From: Roseovarius sp. 217
GTDB taxonomy: Bacteria; Pseudomonadota; Alphaproteobacteria; Rhodobacterales; Rhodobacteraceae
Assembly (NCBI RefSeq): GCF_000152845.1
Contig: NZ_CH902584.1
Location: 3,885,562-3,949,561 of the forward strand
Reading direction: 5' to 3'
DNA: 64,000 bases
This document shows, piece after piece, positions 27,578-36,656 of the stretch. The notes beneath the pieces are model-generated. The model was given only the letters and a program-made list of their open reading frames with translations, searched no databases and was not told the DNA's origin. The translations under genes were made by a program, and so were the position numbers. How positions within the stretch are numbered: the stretch's first letter is position 1; every line of letters begins with the position of its first letter.

Positions 27578-28347
27578 CGGACGCATTCGAGATTGACCAC
27601 CTGTCCTATGCGGTCCCTGCCCGCCGGTTGCTGGAGGATGTCACCCTGCGCCTGCCTGCGGGTCGGGTGATCGGGCTGATCGGCCATAACGGATCGGGCA
27701 AGTCGACGCTCCTGAAACTTTTGGCGCGGCAGATCAAGGCCACGGCGGGTCATATCCGGCTGGATGGCAAACCCTTGACCACGTGGCCGAACCGCGCGTT
27801 TGCGCGGCGTCTGGCCTATCTGCCGCAGCATCTACCGCCCGCCGAGGGACTGCTGGTGCGTGAGTTGGCGGCACTTGGGCGCTATCCCTGGCACGGGGCG
27901 CTCGGGCGACCGGGACCCGCCGATCACGCCGCGATCGAGGCCGCTCTGGTGGCCTGCGCGCTGGGGTCACTGGCCGACCGGCGGGTGGCGACCCTATCGG
28001 GGGGCGAGGCGCAGCGTGCATGGCTTGCGATGCTGATTGCACAGGAGGCGGGCGTCTTGCTGCTCGACGAGCCGATTTCGGCGCTCGACATCACCCATCA
28101 GATCGAGGTTCTGCGCCTTGTGCAACGCCTCAGTCACAGGCAGGATCGCACGGTGATCCTCGTCCTGCATGATCTCAACATGGCGGCGCGGTTCTGTGAC
28201 CATATCGTTGCCCTGCGCGGTGGGCGTCTGGCCTATGAGGGTCCGCCCGACGCGCTGATGACCCGCGGCATGCTGCACCGCGTTTACGGCACCGGGATGG
28301 AGGTTCTGACCCGCGCCGATGGTACGCCTGTGGCGCTGCCCGACTGA
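27574..28347 (+). CDS. fhuC: Iron-siderophore ABC transporter ATP-binding protein (FhuC-like)
   Basis: A 257-residue ATPase with Walker A GHNGSGKST, Q-loop LAYLPQ, signature LSGGEAQRAWLAM, Walker B VLLLDEP and switch His in VLHDLN. It energises the FhuB-like permease. It overlaps fhuB by 4 bp and is followed 28 bp later by the exporter-fold ABC gene. Confidence 0.95.
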   Translation: MTDAFEIDHLSYAVPARRLLEDVTLRLPAGRVIGLIGHNGSGKSTLLKLLARQIKATAGHIRLDGKPLTTWPNRAFARRLAYLPQHLPPAEGLLVRELAALGRYPWHGALGRPGPADHAAIEAALVACALGSLADRRVATLSGGEAQRAWLAMLIAQEAGVLLLDEPISALDITHQIEVLRLVQRLSHRQDRTVILVLHDLNMAARFCDHIVALRGGRLAYEGPPDALMTRGMLHRVYGTGMEVLTRADGTPVALPD

Positions 28348-28375
28348 ACCCGACCAATACGGAGAACCCGCCCGG

Positions 28376-30076
28376 ATGCTACGCCAATTCGCCGAATACT
28401 ACCGCCCTCACATGGCCCTTTTCTGGCTCGACTTCGGCTGCGCCGTGCTGTCGGGACTGTTGGAGCTGGCCTTTCCTCTGGCGATTGCCGGGTTCATCGA
28501 CCATTTGTTGCCACAGGGCGACTGGACGCTGACGGTCCTCGCCGCCTGTGGTCTCATTGCGGTCTATGTCGTCAATACCGGGCTCATGACGGTGGTGATG
28601 TATTGGGGGCACAAGCTGGGTATCAATATCGAGACGGAACTGCGCGCACGCGCCTTTGCACATCTCACGCGGATGAGTTGGGGATGGTTCGACCGCGCCG
28701 AAACCGGCAAGCTGGTGGCGCGTGTAACCCGCGATCTCGAAGAAATCGGCGAAGTCGCGCATCACGGTCCAGAGGATCTCTTTATCGCGATCATGACCTT
28801 TGCCGGGGCCTTTGCCCTGATGCTCTGGCTGCATCCGCCGCTGGCGGTCATCACCCTAGCGATTGTGCCGGCGATGGTCTGGCTGGTGGCGGTCTATGGC
28901 GGGCGGATGACGCGAGCCTGGCAAGAGATTTATGGCCGGGTCGGAGCATTCAACGTCCGGCTGGAAGAGGCGATTGGCGGGATTCGGGTGGTGCAGGCCT
29001 TTACCAACGAGCCCCATGAGGCCACGCTCTTTGCCGGGGACAACGGGCGCTACCGCAAGACCAAGCTCGAGGCCTACCGGATCATGGCCGCCCTCACCGC
29101 GCTGCAATATATGGGGCTGCGGCTGGTGCAGGTGGTGGTGATGGTGGCTGGTGCGGCCTATGTGTTCGAGGGCACGCTGACGACCGGGGCCTTTGTCGGT
29201 TTCCTGCTCTTGGTGGGGGTGTTTTTTCGCCCGCTGGAAAAGATCGCGGCGGTGCTTGAGGTCTATCCGCGCGGCATTGCCGGGTTTCGGCGCTATCTGG
29301 ACCTGATCGGGGACGCGCCGGATATCGTCGATACACCGGGGGCCGTCGCCGCGCCGAAGCTGAAGGGCGAGATCGTTTTTGACACTGTAGAATTCAGCTA
29401 TGATGGCCACCGCCCGGCCTTGTGCGGCGTGTCGTTGCGGGTGTTGCCCGGTCAGACCGTGGCCTTGGTCGGTCCCTCAGGGGCGGGTAAATCCACGCTG
29501 ATGGCTCTTGTGCCACGGTTCTACGAGCCGACAGGCGGCGAGATCAGGATCGACGGCGTGCCGCTCCGCGACATGACGCTGGCGTCGCTGCGGGCGCAGA
29601 TCGGGCTGGTGTCGCAGGATGTGTTCCTGTTCGGTGGCACGCTGCGCGAGAATATCGCCTATGGCCGTCTGGACGCGACCGAAGCGGATATTCGCACGGC
29701 TGTGGCCGAGGCGCAGCTTGGGCCGCTGGTCGAGAGCCTGCCCGACGGCCTAGAGACGCTGGTCGGTGAGCGGGGTGTCATGCTCTCGGGCGGGCAGCGG
29801 CAGCGGGTGGCGATTGCACGGGTGTTCCTGCGCAATCCGCCGATCCTGCTCTTGGACGAGGCGACATCGGCGCTTGACCGGGGGACGGAACGCGAGGTGC
29901 AGGCGGCCTTGGCGCGTCTGTCAGAGGGGCGCACGACGCTGGTGATCGCCCACCGGCTGAGCACGATCGAACATGCCGATCATATCGCGGTGATCGAGGA
30001 TGGCAGGCTGGTCGAGGCAGGACAACATGCGGAGTTGATGACGCGGGGCGCGAAATATTTCAAGCTCGCCAGTTGA
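28376..30076 (+). CDS. Exporter-fold ABC transporter (fused permease-ATPase) in the siderophore cluster
   Basis: A 566-residue half-transporter: six membrane helices (about 1-300) followed by an ATPase domain with Walker A GPSGAGKST, signature LSGGQRQRVAIARV, Walker B ILLLDEATSALD and switch His in IAHRLST. It would work as a homodimer. Its position after fhuBCD suggests siderophore traffic: either export of a siderophore or, as with the exporter-fold IrtAB and YbtPQ systems, import. A siderophore reductase gene is present nearby at 20442. The direction cannot be read from sequence. Confidence 0.85.
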   Translation: MLRQFAEYYRPHMALFWLDFGCAVLSGLLELAFPLAIAGFIDHLLPQGDWTLTVLAACGLIAVYVVNTGLMTVVMYWGHKLGINIETELRARAFAHLTRMSWGWFDRAETGKLVARVTRDLEEIGEVAHHGPEDLFIAIMTFAGAFALMLWLHPPLAVITLAIVPAMVWLVAVYGGRMTRAWQEIYGRVGAFNVRLEEAIGGIRVVQAFTNEPHEATLFAGDNGRYRKTKLEAYRIMAALTALQYMGLRLVQVVVMVAGAAYVFEGTLTTGAFVGFLLLVGVFFRPLEKIAAVLEVYPRGIAGFRRYLDLIGDAPDIVDTPGAVAAPKLKGEIVFDTVEFSYDGHRPALCGVSLRVLPGQTVALVGPSGAGKSTLMALVPRFYEPTGGEIRIDGVPLRDMTLASLRAQIGLVSQDVFLFGGTLRENIAYGRLDATEADIRTAVAEAQLGPLVESLPDGLETLVGERGVMLSGGQRQRVAIARVFLRNPPILLLDEATSALDRGTEREVQAALARLSEGRTTLVIAHRLSTIEHADHIAVIEDGRLVEAGQHAELMTRGAKYFKLAS

Positions 30077-30131
30077 GACCCTAGCCACCGATCATGGCCC
30101 CGCTCTGCGCCCTGTCTTGCGGAGTGGCCGA

Positions 30132-30425
30132 TCATCGGCGCGGGCCTGAGGCGCGGCCCATGCCGGAGTCGGGCGCGGTCAAATCAGAGCCGACGCGCGG
30201 CACTGTCAGTGGCGGGCGCGTGGCCGGTGGTGTGATGGCCCGGTCTGCCGATGGACGCGCCGCACCCGCCCGCGCCGCACCAGCCCGCGCCGCCTGAAGC
30301 GACTGAAGCCCCCGGTGGCGGGCCTGACAGGTGTCACACTCCGTCAGCGGCGCGACGGCGGCCTCCTGAGCACTGAGACCGGAGGCGCCGCAGAGCAAAA
30401 CTGCGAACAGGACGCCGACCCTCAT
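30132..30425 (-). CDS. Small secreted Cys-containing protein, end of the amine operon
   Basis: 97 residues with a signal peptide (MRVGVLFAVLLCGASGLSAQ), then TECDTCQARH, a CxxC pair not followed by the His of a heme site, and a low-complexity Ala/Arg/Pro tail. No known family. Support comes from its ATGA overlap with the ferritin-like gene (30422-30425) and a clean signal peptide. It could be a periplasmic redox or metal helper of the dehydrogenase; this is speculation. Confidence 0.5.
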   Translation of the reverse strand: MRVGVLFAVLLCGASGLSAQEAAVAPLTECDTCQARHRGLQSLQAARAGAARAGAARPSADRAITPPATRPPLTVPRVGSDLTAPDSGMGRASGPRR

Positions 30426-30904
30426 GCGGGCACGGGGGCCGAGGCGAGATAGCGAACGAGCGGCGCGTAGGACTGCGCCGCGCCTGCGTTTTCCAGCGCG
30501 AGATAGTCGAGTGCGGCGACCTCATGCTCGGTCAAGAACCGCAGGCGGGTTTGATCCGCCTCTGGCCCCATCGCCTCAAGCGCCTCAAACGCCGCGAGAT
30601 AGGCGGGGTATGTGCGGTTCATCTCGTCCAGAAGCCCCGCCCATGTGCCCGGCGCGCGGCGCGCCTGTTCGTGGCCGCTCATGGTCAGGCTCTCGACCGA
30701 CCGGGGGGTAAGATCATAGTGCGCGATGAGCGGTGCGACGCCTCGGGCCGCGTGGCGTTCGACCTCGGCCAAGAGCATCAGGCGCTTGTGCTGCGCGGGG
30801 TCGGGAAAGCGGCGGGCGAGTGCGTCGAAATAGGCCTCGCCCTCGATTTCCTCCTCGTAATAGAGCAAGAGCTTGGCAAGATAGGTTTGGTCCGGTCGGG
30901 TCAT
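30422..30904 (-). CDS. Ferritin-like helical protein coupled to a TMADH-family enzyme
   Basis: 160 residues, all alpha, with Glu/His-rich helices: YYEEEIEGEAYFDALA (about 15-30), LLAEVERHAARG (44-55), YLAAFEALEAMG (102-113) and LTEHEVAALDYLALENA (124-140). The pattern of Glu and His (Glu23, Glu47, His51, Glu126/128) resembles a four-helix ferritin/rubrerythrin-type bundle that could hold a metal pair, but I cannot assign a family with certainty. It overlaps the dehydrogenase gene upstream and the small secreted-protein gene downstream by 4 bp each, so it is made in step with them. Confidence 0.65.
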   Translation of the reverse strand: MTRPDQTYLAKLLLYYEEEIEGEAYFDALARRFPDPAQHKRLMLLAEVERHAARGVAPLIAHYDLTPRSVESLTMSGHEQARRAPGTWAGLLDEMNRTYPAYLAAFEALEAMGPEADQTRLRFLTEHEVAALDYLALENAGAAQSYAPLVRYLASAPVPA

Positions 30905-32991
30905 ATCGGCTGTTCTCCTGTCGTCCAGGCGGCACCGCCGGGCGCGCCCACGTCGATCCGGTCGTGTTTCATCGGCAGATCGGGATCAACCGGGGCGTCC
31001 AGCTCCTGCGCATAGCGGTGCCCGGCATGGACCGCCGCTGCGATGATCGCCGGGGCCTCGCAATCGCCGATCCGTGTGAGGGTAAAGGGGAGCGGGTCGG
31101 CCAAGGCGCGCAGATCTTGGTAGAGCCCATCCTCGGGACGCCGCGCGCTGACCATCACGAGATGGGTGGCAGGCAAGGTCAACGCCGCCCCGCCATAGGC
31201 GCAGGGCAGGACGATCGCGCGACCGTCAAACCCCGCAATCTCGCGCGCAGGCTCAAACCGGACGCCAAGGCCTTGCAGATGGCTCCGTACTCGCCAGCGT
31301 TCGGCGGTATTGCCCGCCCAGCGCGACAGGCTGTCGTCGGGCGTGGCGAGGGTCACGTCGAGCCCCGCCGCGCGCAGACGCTCGGCCACGACGCCGCCCA
31401 TGTAATAGCCGTCGCCATCATAGACCACGGTCGGCCCATCCGGCAGGCGACCGGCCATGATATCGTCGGGCGTGAGGATATGCGCCTCTGCCGCGCCCTC
31501 GGCCACGGACTGAAACACCTCGCCGTCGAACACGTCCTTGCGCCAATGCGCGCCGGTGGCGATGGCGACGTGATCCGCGCCGACGTCGAGCACGTCCTGC
31601 GCGGTCAGGCGGCTTTCGCGGAAAATCTCGACATTGGGCATGTCGCGCAAGGCTTGCTCGCGGTAGTCGCGCACGCGAATATATTCGCGCAGACTTGGCA
31701 AGCTGGCCTCGCGCAGAACGCGCCCGCCCAGATCGCGCGTGGCCTCGGCCAGCGTCACACGGTAGCCGCGTGCGCCCAAGGCGCGCGCCGCCTCCAGCCC
31801 CGCCGGACCAGCGCCGACGATCAGCACATGCGCGGCGCTTCCGCTTGGCGCGATGCGTTCGGGATGCCAGCCGCGCCGCCATTCCTCGCCCATCGTCGGG
31901 TTTTGCGTGCAGCGAATGGGCACGCCAAGACTGTCGCCGGAATAGCAGATATTGCAGCCGATACATTCGCGGATCGCTGACAGCCGGCCCTCCGCAATCT
32001 TGCGCGGCAAGAACGGATCGGCAATCGAAGGTCGCGCCGCGCCGATGAAATCCACGATGCCGCGCTTGATCTGACTGGCCATCGTATCGGGCGAGGTAAA
32101 GCGGCCCACGGTGACAACCGGCTTGGTCGTGACCGATTTCACCCATGTCATATAGGGCTCCAGCGCGCCCTCCTTGACGAAGCGCGAGACACCCATTTCC
32201 AGCGAATAATCGGCGATGTTGATATCCCAGAGGTCCGGCAGTTCGGCCAGCATCGCGAACATGTCGCGCCGCTCTCGCCAGACCGGGTGCCCGTCGCGAT
32301 CCACCTCTTCATCCGCCGAAAACCGCACCGCCACGGCGCAGCGGTCGCCGACCGCGTCTTTGGTCTCGGCGATCAACTCGCGCACCAGACGCACCCGGTT
32401 TTCAAGGCTGCCGCCATATTCATCGCCCCGCGTATTCATGCGCGGGTTGAGGAAATTCGAGATCAGATAGCCATGGGTGGCATAGACATAAACGATGTCA
32501 AAGCCTGCGTCGCGGGCGCGCAGCGCGGCGCGTTTGTGCCAATGGCGGAATTGCCGGATGTCGTCCTTGTCCATGGCGCGGGTCTGATAGGGGTGTCCGG
32601 CCAGATTGGGCACGGAGGCCAGATCCATCGGCGGCAGGCGGGTCATCATGTTGGGCGTGCGCGCCCCGCCATACCAGAGCTCCGCCCCTGCCAGCGCGCC
32701 ATGTGCATGCACCGCCTCGGTCATCAGGGCGTGGGCGCGCACGTCGCTGTCGTCCCAGAGCGAGGCGGACGGGTGAGGCATGTCATCCGACGTCGGGTGG
32801 ATGGAATTGTATTCGGTGCAGACCACGCCCCAGCCGCCCTCGGCCTTGACCCCGCGCATGGCCGCAAGAGTGCGCGGGCGCATCCAGCCCATGCCGGTGC
32901 AATGCGGCACTTGATAGAAGCGGTTGGGCGCGGTCACAGGACCGATGCGGACCGGCTCGAACAGGATGTCGTGGCTTGGGTTTCTGCTCAT
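30901..32991 (-). CDS. Trimethylamine-dehydrogenase-family FMN/Fe-S oxidoreductase
   Basis: A 696-residue enzyme with an N-terminal FMN barrel, a [4Fe-4S] motif and C-terminal Rossmann domains (VLIVGAGPAGLEAARALG). It resembles trimethylamine dehydrogenase along its length. FRFYQVPHC-type sequence places Cys31 where TMADH carries covalent 6-S-cysteinyl FMN. Tyr61, Tyr170 and His173 match active-site positions, and the cluster ligands are CIGCNIC plus Cys361. The Trp in the TMADH segment after the third Cys is missing here, so the substrate is probably not trimethylamine itself. Expected reaction: oxidative N-demethylation or deamination. Coupled to the TetR gene and the ferritin-like gene by ATGA overlaps. 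Confidence 0.88.
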   Translation of the reverse strand: MSRNPSHDILFEPVRIGPVTAPNRFYQVPHCTGMGWMRPRTLAAMRGVKAEGGWGVVCTEYNSIHPTSDDMPHPSASLWDDSDVRAHALMTEAVHAHGALAGAELWYGGARTPNMMTRLPPMDLASVPNLAGHPYQTRAMDKDDIRQFRHWHKRAALRARDAGFDIVYVYATHGYLISNFLNPRMNTRGDEYGGSLENRVRLVRELIAETKDAVGDRCAVAVRFSADEEVDRDGHPVWRERRDMFAMLAELPDLWDINIADYSLEMGVSRFVKEGALEPYMTWVKSVTTKPVVTVGRFTSPDTMASQIKRGIVDFIGAARPSIADPFLPRKIAEGRLSAIRECIGCNICYSGDSLGVPIRCTQNPTMGEEWRRGWHPERIAPSGSAAHVLIVGAGPAGLEAARALGARGYRVTLAEATRDLGGRVLREASLPSLREYIRVRDYREQALRDMPNVEIFRESRLTAQDVLDVGADHVAIATGAHWRKDVFDGEVFQSVAEGAAEAHILTPDDIMAGRLPDGPTVVYDGDGYYMGGVVAERLRAAGLDVTLATPDDSLSRWAGNTAERWRVRSHLQGLGVRFEPAREIAGFDGRAIVLPCAYGGAALTLPATHLVMVSARRPEDGLYQDLRALADPLPFTLTRIGDCEAPAIIAAAVHAGHRYAQELDAPVDPDLPMKHDRIDVGAPGGAAWTTGEQPI

Positions 32992-33686
32992 CTGCGGCGC
33001 TCCATTTGAACCAGCCGTCCCGCTGTCTCTTGCTGCGGCAGCTCGAAATGGCGGGGAAAGGCGAGGGCCAGATAGGCATGCACGTTGGCCCGCGCCGCAT
33101 CCCGGTCAAAGGTCTCGGGATACATCAGGATATTGAGCCAGAGCCCGTCATAGAGCCCTTCAAGGGTGCGGGCGATGGTCGTGACCGGATGGCCAGGATA
33201 TCCGCCCTCGTCTGTGATCTGCTGGCATAGCCCTAGCGACAGGGCAAAGCGTTCGTCGTCGATGGCATCCACCAACGCGCGATAGACCGTGCGCCGCCCC
33301 GCCTCGCCAAAGAACGCATACCAGACAGCCAGTTTCCGACGCGTGCAGATCTTGGAATGGAAATGCGAGTCGACAATCGCCAGAAGTTTGTCGCGCGCGC
33401 TCAGCCCCGCATCCTCATAGGCGCGGCGCCAATGGTCATGGTGTTCGCGCGCCAGAAATTTCAAGGTTTCCTCGAGCAGGTTCTGCTTGCTTTGGAAATG
33501 AAAATTGACCAGCCCGATGGAGAGACCGGCAATGTCCGTGACAGTCGACATGGTGGTGCCCGCGATCCCGTATTTCGCAATGGAATCGATGGTCGCCTCG
33601 ATCAATTGTCTGCGCCGGACCTGTTTGGGTTCGGTGCGGCGGGGCTTGCCTGTGTCAGGCGAGAGCGGGGGGGCGGTCCTTTGCAT
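32988..33686 (-). CDS. BetI-like TetR-family regulator in the amine operon
   Basis: 232 residues. The N-terminal helix-turn-helix region (RRRQLIEATIDSIAKYGIAG followed by TTMSTVTDIAGLSIGLVNFHF) and the C-terminal KLAVWYAFFGEA and LDGLW-type motifs resemble BetI, the choline-sensing repressor. It sits inside the transporter-dehydrogenase operon: 48 bp after the ATPase gene and overlapping the dehydrogenase start by 4 bp. The likely operator is the TGAAT-N4-ATTCA palindrome upstream of the transporter (37908) and again at 47544. The ligand is probably a quaternary or methylated amine (inference). Confidence 0.88.
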   Translation of the reverse strand: MQRTAPPLSPDTGKPRRTEPKQVRRRQLIEATIDSIAKYGIAGTTMSTVTDIAGLSIGLVNFHFQSKQNLLEETLKFLAREHHDHWRRAYEDAGLSARDKLLAIVDSHFHSKICTRRKLAVWYAFFGEAGRRTVYRALVDAIDDERFALSLGLCQQITDEGGYPGHPVTTIARTLEGLYDGLWLNILMYPETFDRDAARANVHAYLALAFPRHFELPQQETAGRLVQMERRR

Positions 33687-33734
33687 GAGCGTGTCGGGGT
33701 CACGTCCGTCCTGCGGCCTGCCCCTCTCCTTTGA

Positions 33735-34856
33735 TCAATCGGTCTCGAGAATGACGATGGCCTCGGGCGACCACGAGAGCCAGAGCGTTTGGCCCTCGGG
33801 TGCGTCCTGCGCACCGATCAGGCGATGCGTGTTCGGCGAAGACACCGCGACCGGCTCGTCCTTGCCGGGGATGCTCAGGTAATACTGGCTGCGCTCGCCC
33901 ATATAGGACGCGGTGCGCAACGCTCCTTCAATTGCGAGGCCGGTGTCCGGTCGGGTCGGTGAGAGGCTGAATTTCTCGGGTCTGAGGCCAATCTGCACCG
34001 GCGCGCCATCGGGCTTGGTGAGCTCAGCCGTCGACATCGGGATGGTGCCCAGCCCCTCGGCCTCTATGGCCGCCATGGCAGAGCCATTGCGCCGCACCGT
34101 GCCACGAAAGAAGTTCATATTGCCGATGAAGCTGGCGACGTCGCGCGTCTTGGGCGTCTCGTAGAGGCCTGCGGGCGTATCCACCTGCAACACCTTGCCC
34201 CCCGCCATGACCGCGATCCGGTCCGAGAGGGTCAACGCCTCTTCCTGATCGTGGGTGACAAAGACAAAGGTGATGCCGACCTGCCGCTGCAAGGCGCGCA
34301 ATTCAAGCTGCATCTGCTCGCGCAACTGCTTGTCGAGCGCGCCCAAGGGTTCGTCGAGCAAGAGCACCTTGGGCCGCAGAATGAGCGCGCGCGCCAAGGC
34401 GATGCGTTGGCGTTGACCGCCCGAGAGCTCGTTGGCCTTGCGATTGCCATAGCCCGGCAGCTTGATCAGATCGAGCATGTCCTCGACCATTTCCGCACGA
34501 CGGGCGGCGGACAATTTCTGTTTGCGCAGGCCATAGGCGATATTGTCGCGCACGTTGAGATGCGGAAAGATCGCATAGCTCTGGAACACCATATTGACCG
34601 GGCGGTGATGCGGCGGCACATCCGACATCGGTTGGTCGTCGATGAAAATCTCGCCCTTCGAGGTGGATTCGAACCCCGCCAGCATTCGCAAAAGCGTGGT
34701 CTTGCCACAGCCCGAGGCCCCGAGGAGGGAAAAAAACTCGCCCTGCCGGATATCCATGGAGACATCGTCGATGGCCTGAAAGGCACCAAAGGATTTGCTG
34801 ACTTTGCGGATGGATATGAACCGGTCGGCGGATGCCATCTCTGAGGTGCCCTTCAT
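33735..34856 (-). CDS. Polyamine-type ABC transporter ATP-binding protein
   Basis: A 373-residue PotA-like ATPase with Walker A GASGCGKTT, Q-loop MVFQSYAIFPH, signature LSGGQRQRIALARAL, Walker B VLLLDEPLGALD, switch His in VTHDQEEA and a C-terminal TOBE domain (about 285-370, with IGLRPEKFSL). The ATG at 34856 overlaps the permease stop in an ATGA arrangement. It energises the two permeases upstream. Confidence 0.94.
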   Translation of the reverse strand: MKGTSEMASADRFISIRKVSKSFGAFQAIDDVSMDIRQGEFFSLLGASGCGKTTLLRMLAGFESTSKGEIFIDDQPMSDVPPHHRPVNMVFQSYAIFPHLNVRDNIAYGLRKQKLSAARRAEMVEDMLDLIKLPGYGNRKANELSGGQRQRIALARALILRPKVLLLDEPLGALDKQLREQMQLELRALQRQVGITFVFVTHDQEEALTLSDRIAVMAGGKVLQVDTPAGLYETPKTRDVASFIGNMNFFRGTVRRNGSAMAAIEAEGLGTIPMSTAELTKPDGAPVQIGLRPEKFSLSPTRPDTGLAIEGALRTASYMGERSQYYLSIPGKDEPVAVSSPNTHRLIGAQDAPEGQTLWLSWSPEAIVILETD

Positions 34857-35653
34857 TCTTGATCCTCCAGCCCCTTGCGCCCGACCCATTGCGCGACAAA
34901 AACCAGTGCGAACGAGACGAACAGGATCAGCGCGGCCATGGCCAGCACCGAGGGGAATTCCTTGGGAAAGCGCAATTGCCCCCAGATATACATCGGCAGG
35001 GTCGGATCGGTGCCGGTCAGAAAGAACGCCATGATGAATTCGTCAAACGAGATGGTGAAGGTCAACAAGAGGCTGGCCACGATCCCCGGCATGACCATCG
35101 GAAAGGTCACCCGCCAGAAGGTCCACCAGCCGTTTTCCCCCAGATCGGCCGAGGCCTCTTCGATCGAGGGATCGAACCCTTCAAAGCGCGGCAACAGCGT
35201 GGCCACGGCAAAGGGCAGGCAGATGATGAGATGTCCCAGACCCACCGTATACAGCGAGAGCGGCACGCCCATCCGGCTGAGCAGCACCAGAAGCGCCACG
35301 CCAAAGATGATGCCGGGAATGACCAGCGGCATCATGATGAAGGTGACGAGCGCCCCCTTGCCCCTGATCCGGGTGCGGGTGATCGAGCGCGCCGCCATCA
35401 CCCCCAGAACGGTCGAGATGACCGAGACCACCAGCCCCACCTTGACGCTGTTCCAGAGCGCATTCCACACCGGCTCGCGCGTCCAGAGTTCGCCATACCA
35501 TTTTACGGTAAAGCCCTGCAGCGGAAAGCGGACGTAGATGGAATCGTTGAAGCTGAAGAGCGGGATAAAGAGCACCGGCACATAGAGCACGATCAAAAAG
35601 ATCACCGCGTAGAGTTGCAGCGCCCGGTTGGGGCGTTTGATATAGCTGCTCAT
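34853..35653 (-). CDS. Polyamine-type ABC transporter permease (PotC-like)
   Basis: A 266-residue inner-membrane permease with about six helices. The EAA loop EEASADLGENGWWTFWRVTFP, which docks on the ATPase, lies in the second half. The sequence from YVPVLFIPLFSFNDS through GFTVKWY is typical of PotC/YdcV proteins. The ATG at 35653 overlaps the PotB-like stop; the long upstream extension of the frame lies inside that gene and is not used. Confidence 0.94.
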   Translation of the reverse strand: MSSYIKRPNRALQLYAVIFLIVLYVPVLFIPLFSFNDSIYVRFPLQGFTVKWYGELWTREPVWNALWNSVKVGLVVSVISTVLGVMAARSITRTRIRGKGALVTFIMMPLVIPGIIFGVALLVLLSRMGVPLSLYTVGLGHLIICLPFAVATLLPRFEGFDPSIEEASADLGENGWWTFWRVTFPMVMPGIVASLLLTFTISFDEFIMAFFLTGTDPTLPMYIWGQLRFPKEFPSVLAMAALILFVSFALVFVAQWVGRKGLEDQE

Positions 35654-36585
35654 GTGATGCGCCCCTGCACCTTGCGCGTGACGAGCAGAAACACCAGCGC
35701 CAGTGCCGCAATCCAGAGCATCAGCACAATCGACAGCGTGGCCCCCATCGGCCAATTGTTGACCGCGCCGAATTGCAGCTGGATGAGATTGCCGATCATC
35801 GCCCCATCCGGCCCGCCCAAGAGCGCGGGGGTGATGTAATCGCCGGTGGTGGGGATGAAGATCAGGAACGAGGCCGCGATCACCCCCGGCATCGAGAGCG
35901 GCAGCGTGACGCGGAAAAATCGCGCCATCGGTCCGTCACCCAGATCCGTCGCAGCCTCGAGCAGCGATTTGTCGATCTTTTCCAGCGACACATAGAGAGG
36001 CAGGATGGCAAAGGCGGCCCAGGCATGCGCCAGCGTGATGATCACCGCCGTGGGGCTATAAAGCAGGAAACCGAGCGGCGCGTCGATCAATCCCGCCGAC
36101 ATCAGCCCGGAGTTGATCACGCCCTCATACCCAAGGATCACCTTCCACGCGAAAACCCGCAAGAGATAGCTGGTCCAGAATGGCAGGGTCATCAGGATGA
36201 TCCACATCATCTTGTTTCTGTGGACGTGAAAGGCGACGTAATAGGCCATCGGATAACACAGCAGCACCGTGGCCACCGTCGCCACGCCGGAAATCCAGAA
36301 GGACCGCAGCATCAGCGCGCCATAAATCGGCTCGGTCCAGCTTCGGCCGTAGTTGGCGAGCGTGAGGGTCGTGTCAAACCCAAAACCCTGACGGGTCCAG
36401 AGGCTGATCACCAGCAGGATGAAAAACGGCACCACGATACCAAAGGTCATGATCAAGAGCGTGGGCGACATCATCAGATACCCGCGCGCGCTCTCGCTGC
36501 GGCGCAAGAGGCGCAGGAGGGGCGAGGCAGGGGCGCGGGGCGGCGCGCCTGCTGACCGGCGTTTCGGTAATGAGGTTTCGGCCAT
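35650..36585 (-). CDS. Polyamine-type ABC transporter permease (PotB-like)
   Basis: A 311-residue permease with a cytoplasmic basic N-terminus, about six membrane helices and the EAA loop LEAATDLGDGPMARFFRVTLP. The PotB signature IPTTGDYITPALLGG is present. It starts 71 bp after the binding-protein gene; the gap holds a GC-rich hairpin. Together with the PotC-like subunit it forms the membrane channel. Confidence 0.94.
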   Translation of the reverse strand: MAETSLPKRRSAGAPPRAPASPLLRLLRRSESARGYLMMSPTLLIMTFGIVVPFFILLVISLWTRQGFGFDTTLTLANYGRSWTEPIYGALMLRSFWISGVATVATVLLCYPMAYYVAFHVHRNKMMWIILMTLPFWTSYLLRVFAWKVILGYEGVINSGLMSAGLIDAPLGFLLYSPTAVIITLAHAWAAFAILPLYVSLEKIDKSLLEAATDLGDGPMARFFRVTLPLSMPGVIAASFLIFIPTTGDYITPALLGGPDGAMIGNLIQLQFGAVNNWPMGATLSIVLMLWIAALALVFLLVTRKVQGRIT

Positions 36586-36623
36586 TCCTGCGCGGTCTCC
36601 TCGATGGGCGGATCAAGAGGCTC

Positions 36624-36639
36624 GCCCGCCGGGGCGGGC
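36624..36639 (-). promoter_or_regulatory. GC hairpin between binding-protein and permease genes
   Basis: GCCCGCC and GGCGGGC face each other with a very short loop in the 71-bp gap. Such stems between binding-protein and permease genes commonly stabilise the upstream mRNA end so that more binding protein is made. No U tract follows, so it is not a full terminator. Confidence 0.45.
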
Positions 36640-36656
36640 GGGCGGTGCAGGCGGGA

